Shown here in pieces: positions 63,890 to 64,000 of a DNA stretch of 64,000 nt. The translations under genes were made by a program, and so were the position numbers. This stretch comes from Jiella pacifica. GTDB lineage: Bacteria > Pseudomonadota > Alphaproteobacteria > Rhizobiales > Rhizobiaceae. The stretch is taken from contig NZ_JAAAMG010000001.1 of NCBI RefSeq assembly GCF_010500815.1, positions 62,001 to 126,000 of the forward strand, in the 5' to 3' direction. Position 1 is the first letter of the stretch. Each line of letters begins with the position of its first letter. The notes beneath the pieces are model-generated. The model had not been told where the DNA came from. It saw only the letters and a program-made list of their open reading frames with translations, and searched no databases.

Positions 63890-64000
63890 TCAGGTCCGGC
63901 CGCCGACCTCGTCGAGATGGTCGAGCATGCCGGCCGGGTCCTCGTAGACGCGGAAGGCGCCGGCGCGCTCCAGTTCTTCCCCGCCATAGCCGCCCGACAA
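63890..64000 (-). CDS. Probable HAD-family phosphatase, C-terminal end (partial)
   Basis: Only the last 36 codons lie in the window, ending with TGA at 63890-63892. The visible end, GYGGEELERAGAFRVYEDPA followed by LDHLDEVG, resembles the C-terminus of HAD-superfamily phosphatases (AGAFRVYEDPADLLxHLDE pattern). The catalytic domain is outside, so the family call rests on this tail only. It converges on kdsD. Confidence 0.5.
   Translation of the reverse strand: MSGGYGGEELERAGAFRVYEDPAGMLDHLDEVGGRT

Overview
The window is a GC-rich, densely coding chromosomal segment of an alphaproteobacterium. It is most likely from the Hyphomicrobiales (Rhizobiales), perhaps near Aurantimonadaceae, but the family guess is tentative. 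The order is suggested by an ATP-type pckA, an IbpA-like Hsp20 followed by a DUF1150 protein, an frcBCA fructose importer with a divergent ROK regulator, UPF0314 (DUF2585) and DUF2794 proteins, petABC, minCDE, and palindromic repeats of the CGTCAT...ATCCA type. No rRNA, tRNA, CRISPR array, transposase or prophage gene was found.

Layout. 0-5.6 kb: pckA, the ribosome-rescue factor arfB, a secreted fasciclin protein, a Tat-exported MsrB, and hsp20-DUF1150 behind a sigma-32-like promoter. 5.9-10.4 kb: frcBCA on the minus strand with its ROK regulator divergent. 10.6-13.5 kb: a universal stress protein, an AGCS amino-acid:sodium symporter and UPF0314. 13.6-18.4 kb: an exported 5'-nucleotidase, betI-betA without betB, and nth. 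18.5-23.9 kb: a stand-alone receiver protein, a large subtilisin-type autotransporter and an AraC regulator. 24.4-28.5 kb: the cytochrome bc1 operon petABC, then a structured leader ahead of an IsdG-like heme monooxygenase and apt.

29-42.8 kb holds two catabolic cassettes, each with a divergent GntR regulator. The first encodes a peptide-type ABC importer with an M20 hydrolase and an ornithine-cyclodeaminase-like enzyme. The second encodes a TRAP importer with a CaiB-type CoA-transferase and an HMG-CoA-lyase-like enzyme; this looks like a complete uptake, CoA-activation and cleavage route for a branched organic acid. 43-48.7 kb holds minCDE, a 50-residue ORF, an HNH protein, a Fae-family protein, gpmA and dapB, interrupted by three sets of palindromic repeats.

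48.7-64 kb: an MsbA-like ABC exporter, a GNAT acetyltransferase, a YihY membrane protein, DUF2794, a Crp/Fnr regulator, two small secreted paralogues behind duplicated CRP-type promoters, gltD without gltB, a DUF459 SGNH-fold protein, a lytic transglycosylase, galU, an outer-membrane barrel protein, kdsD, and the 3' end of a probable HAD phosphatase. Many genes in the last third serve the cell envelope.

The observations most worth following are the CoA-transferase/TRAP/lyase operon, the three-hairpin leader at 27.4-27.5 kb, the duplicated CRP promoter-small protein units at 54-55 kb, the M20, Fae and DUF459 proteins that lack canonical active-site residues, and the repeat clusters at 44.9-48.6 kb.
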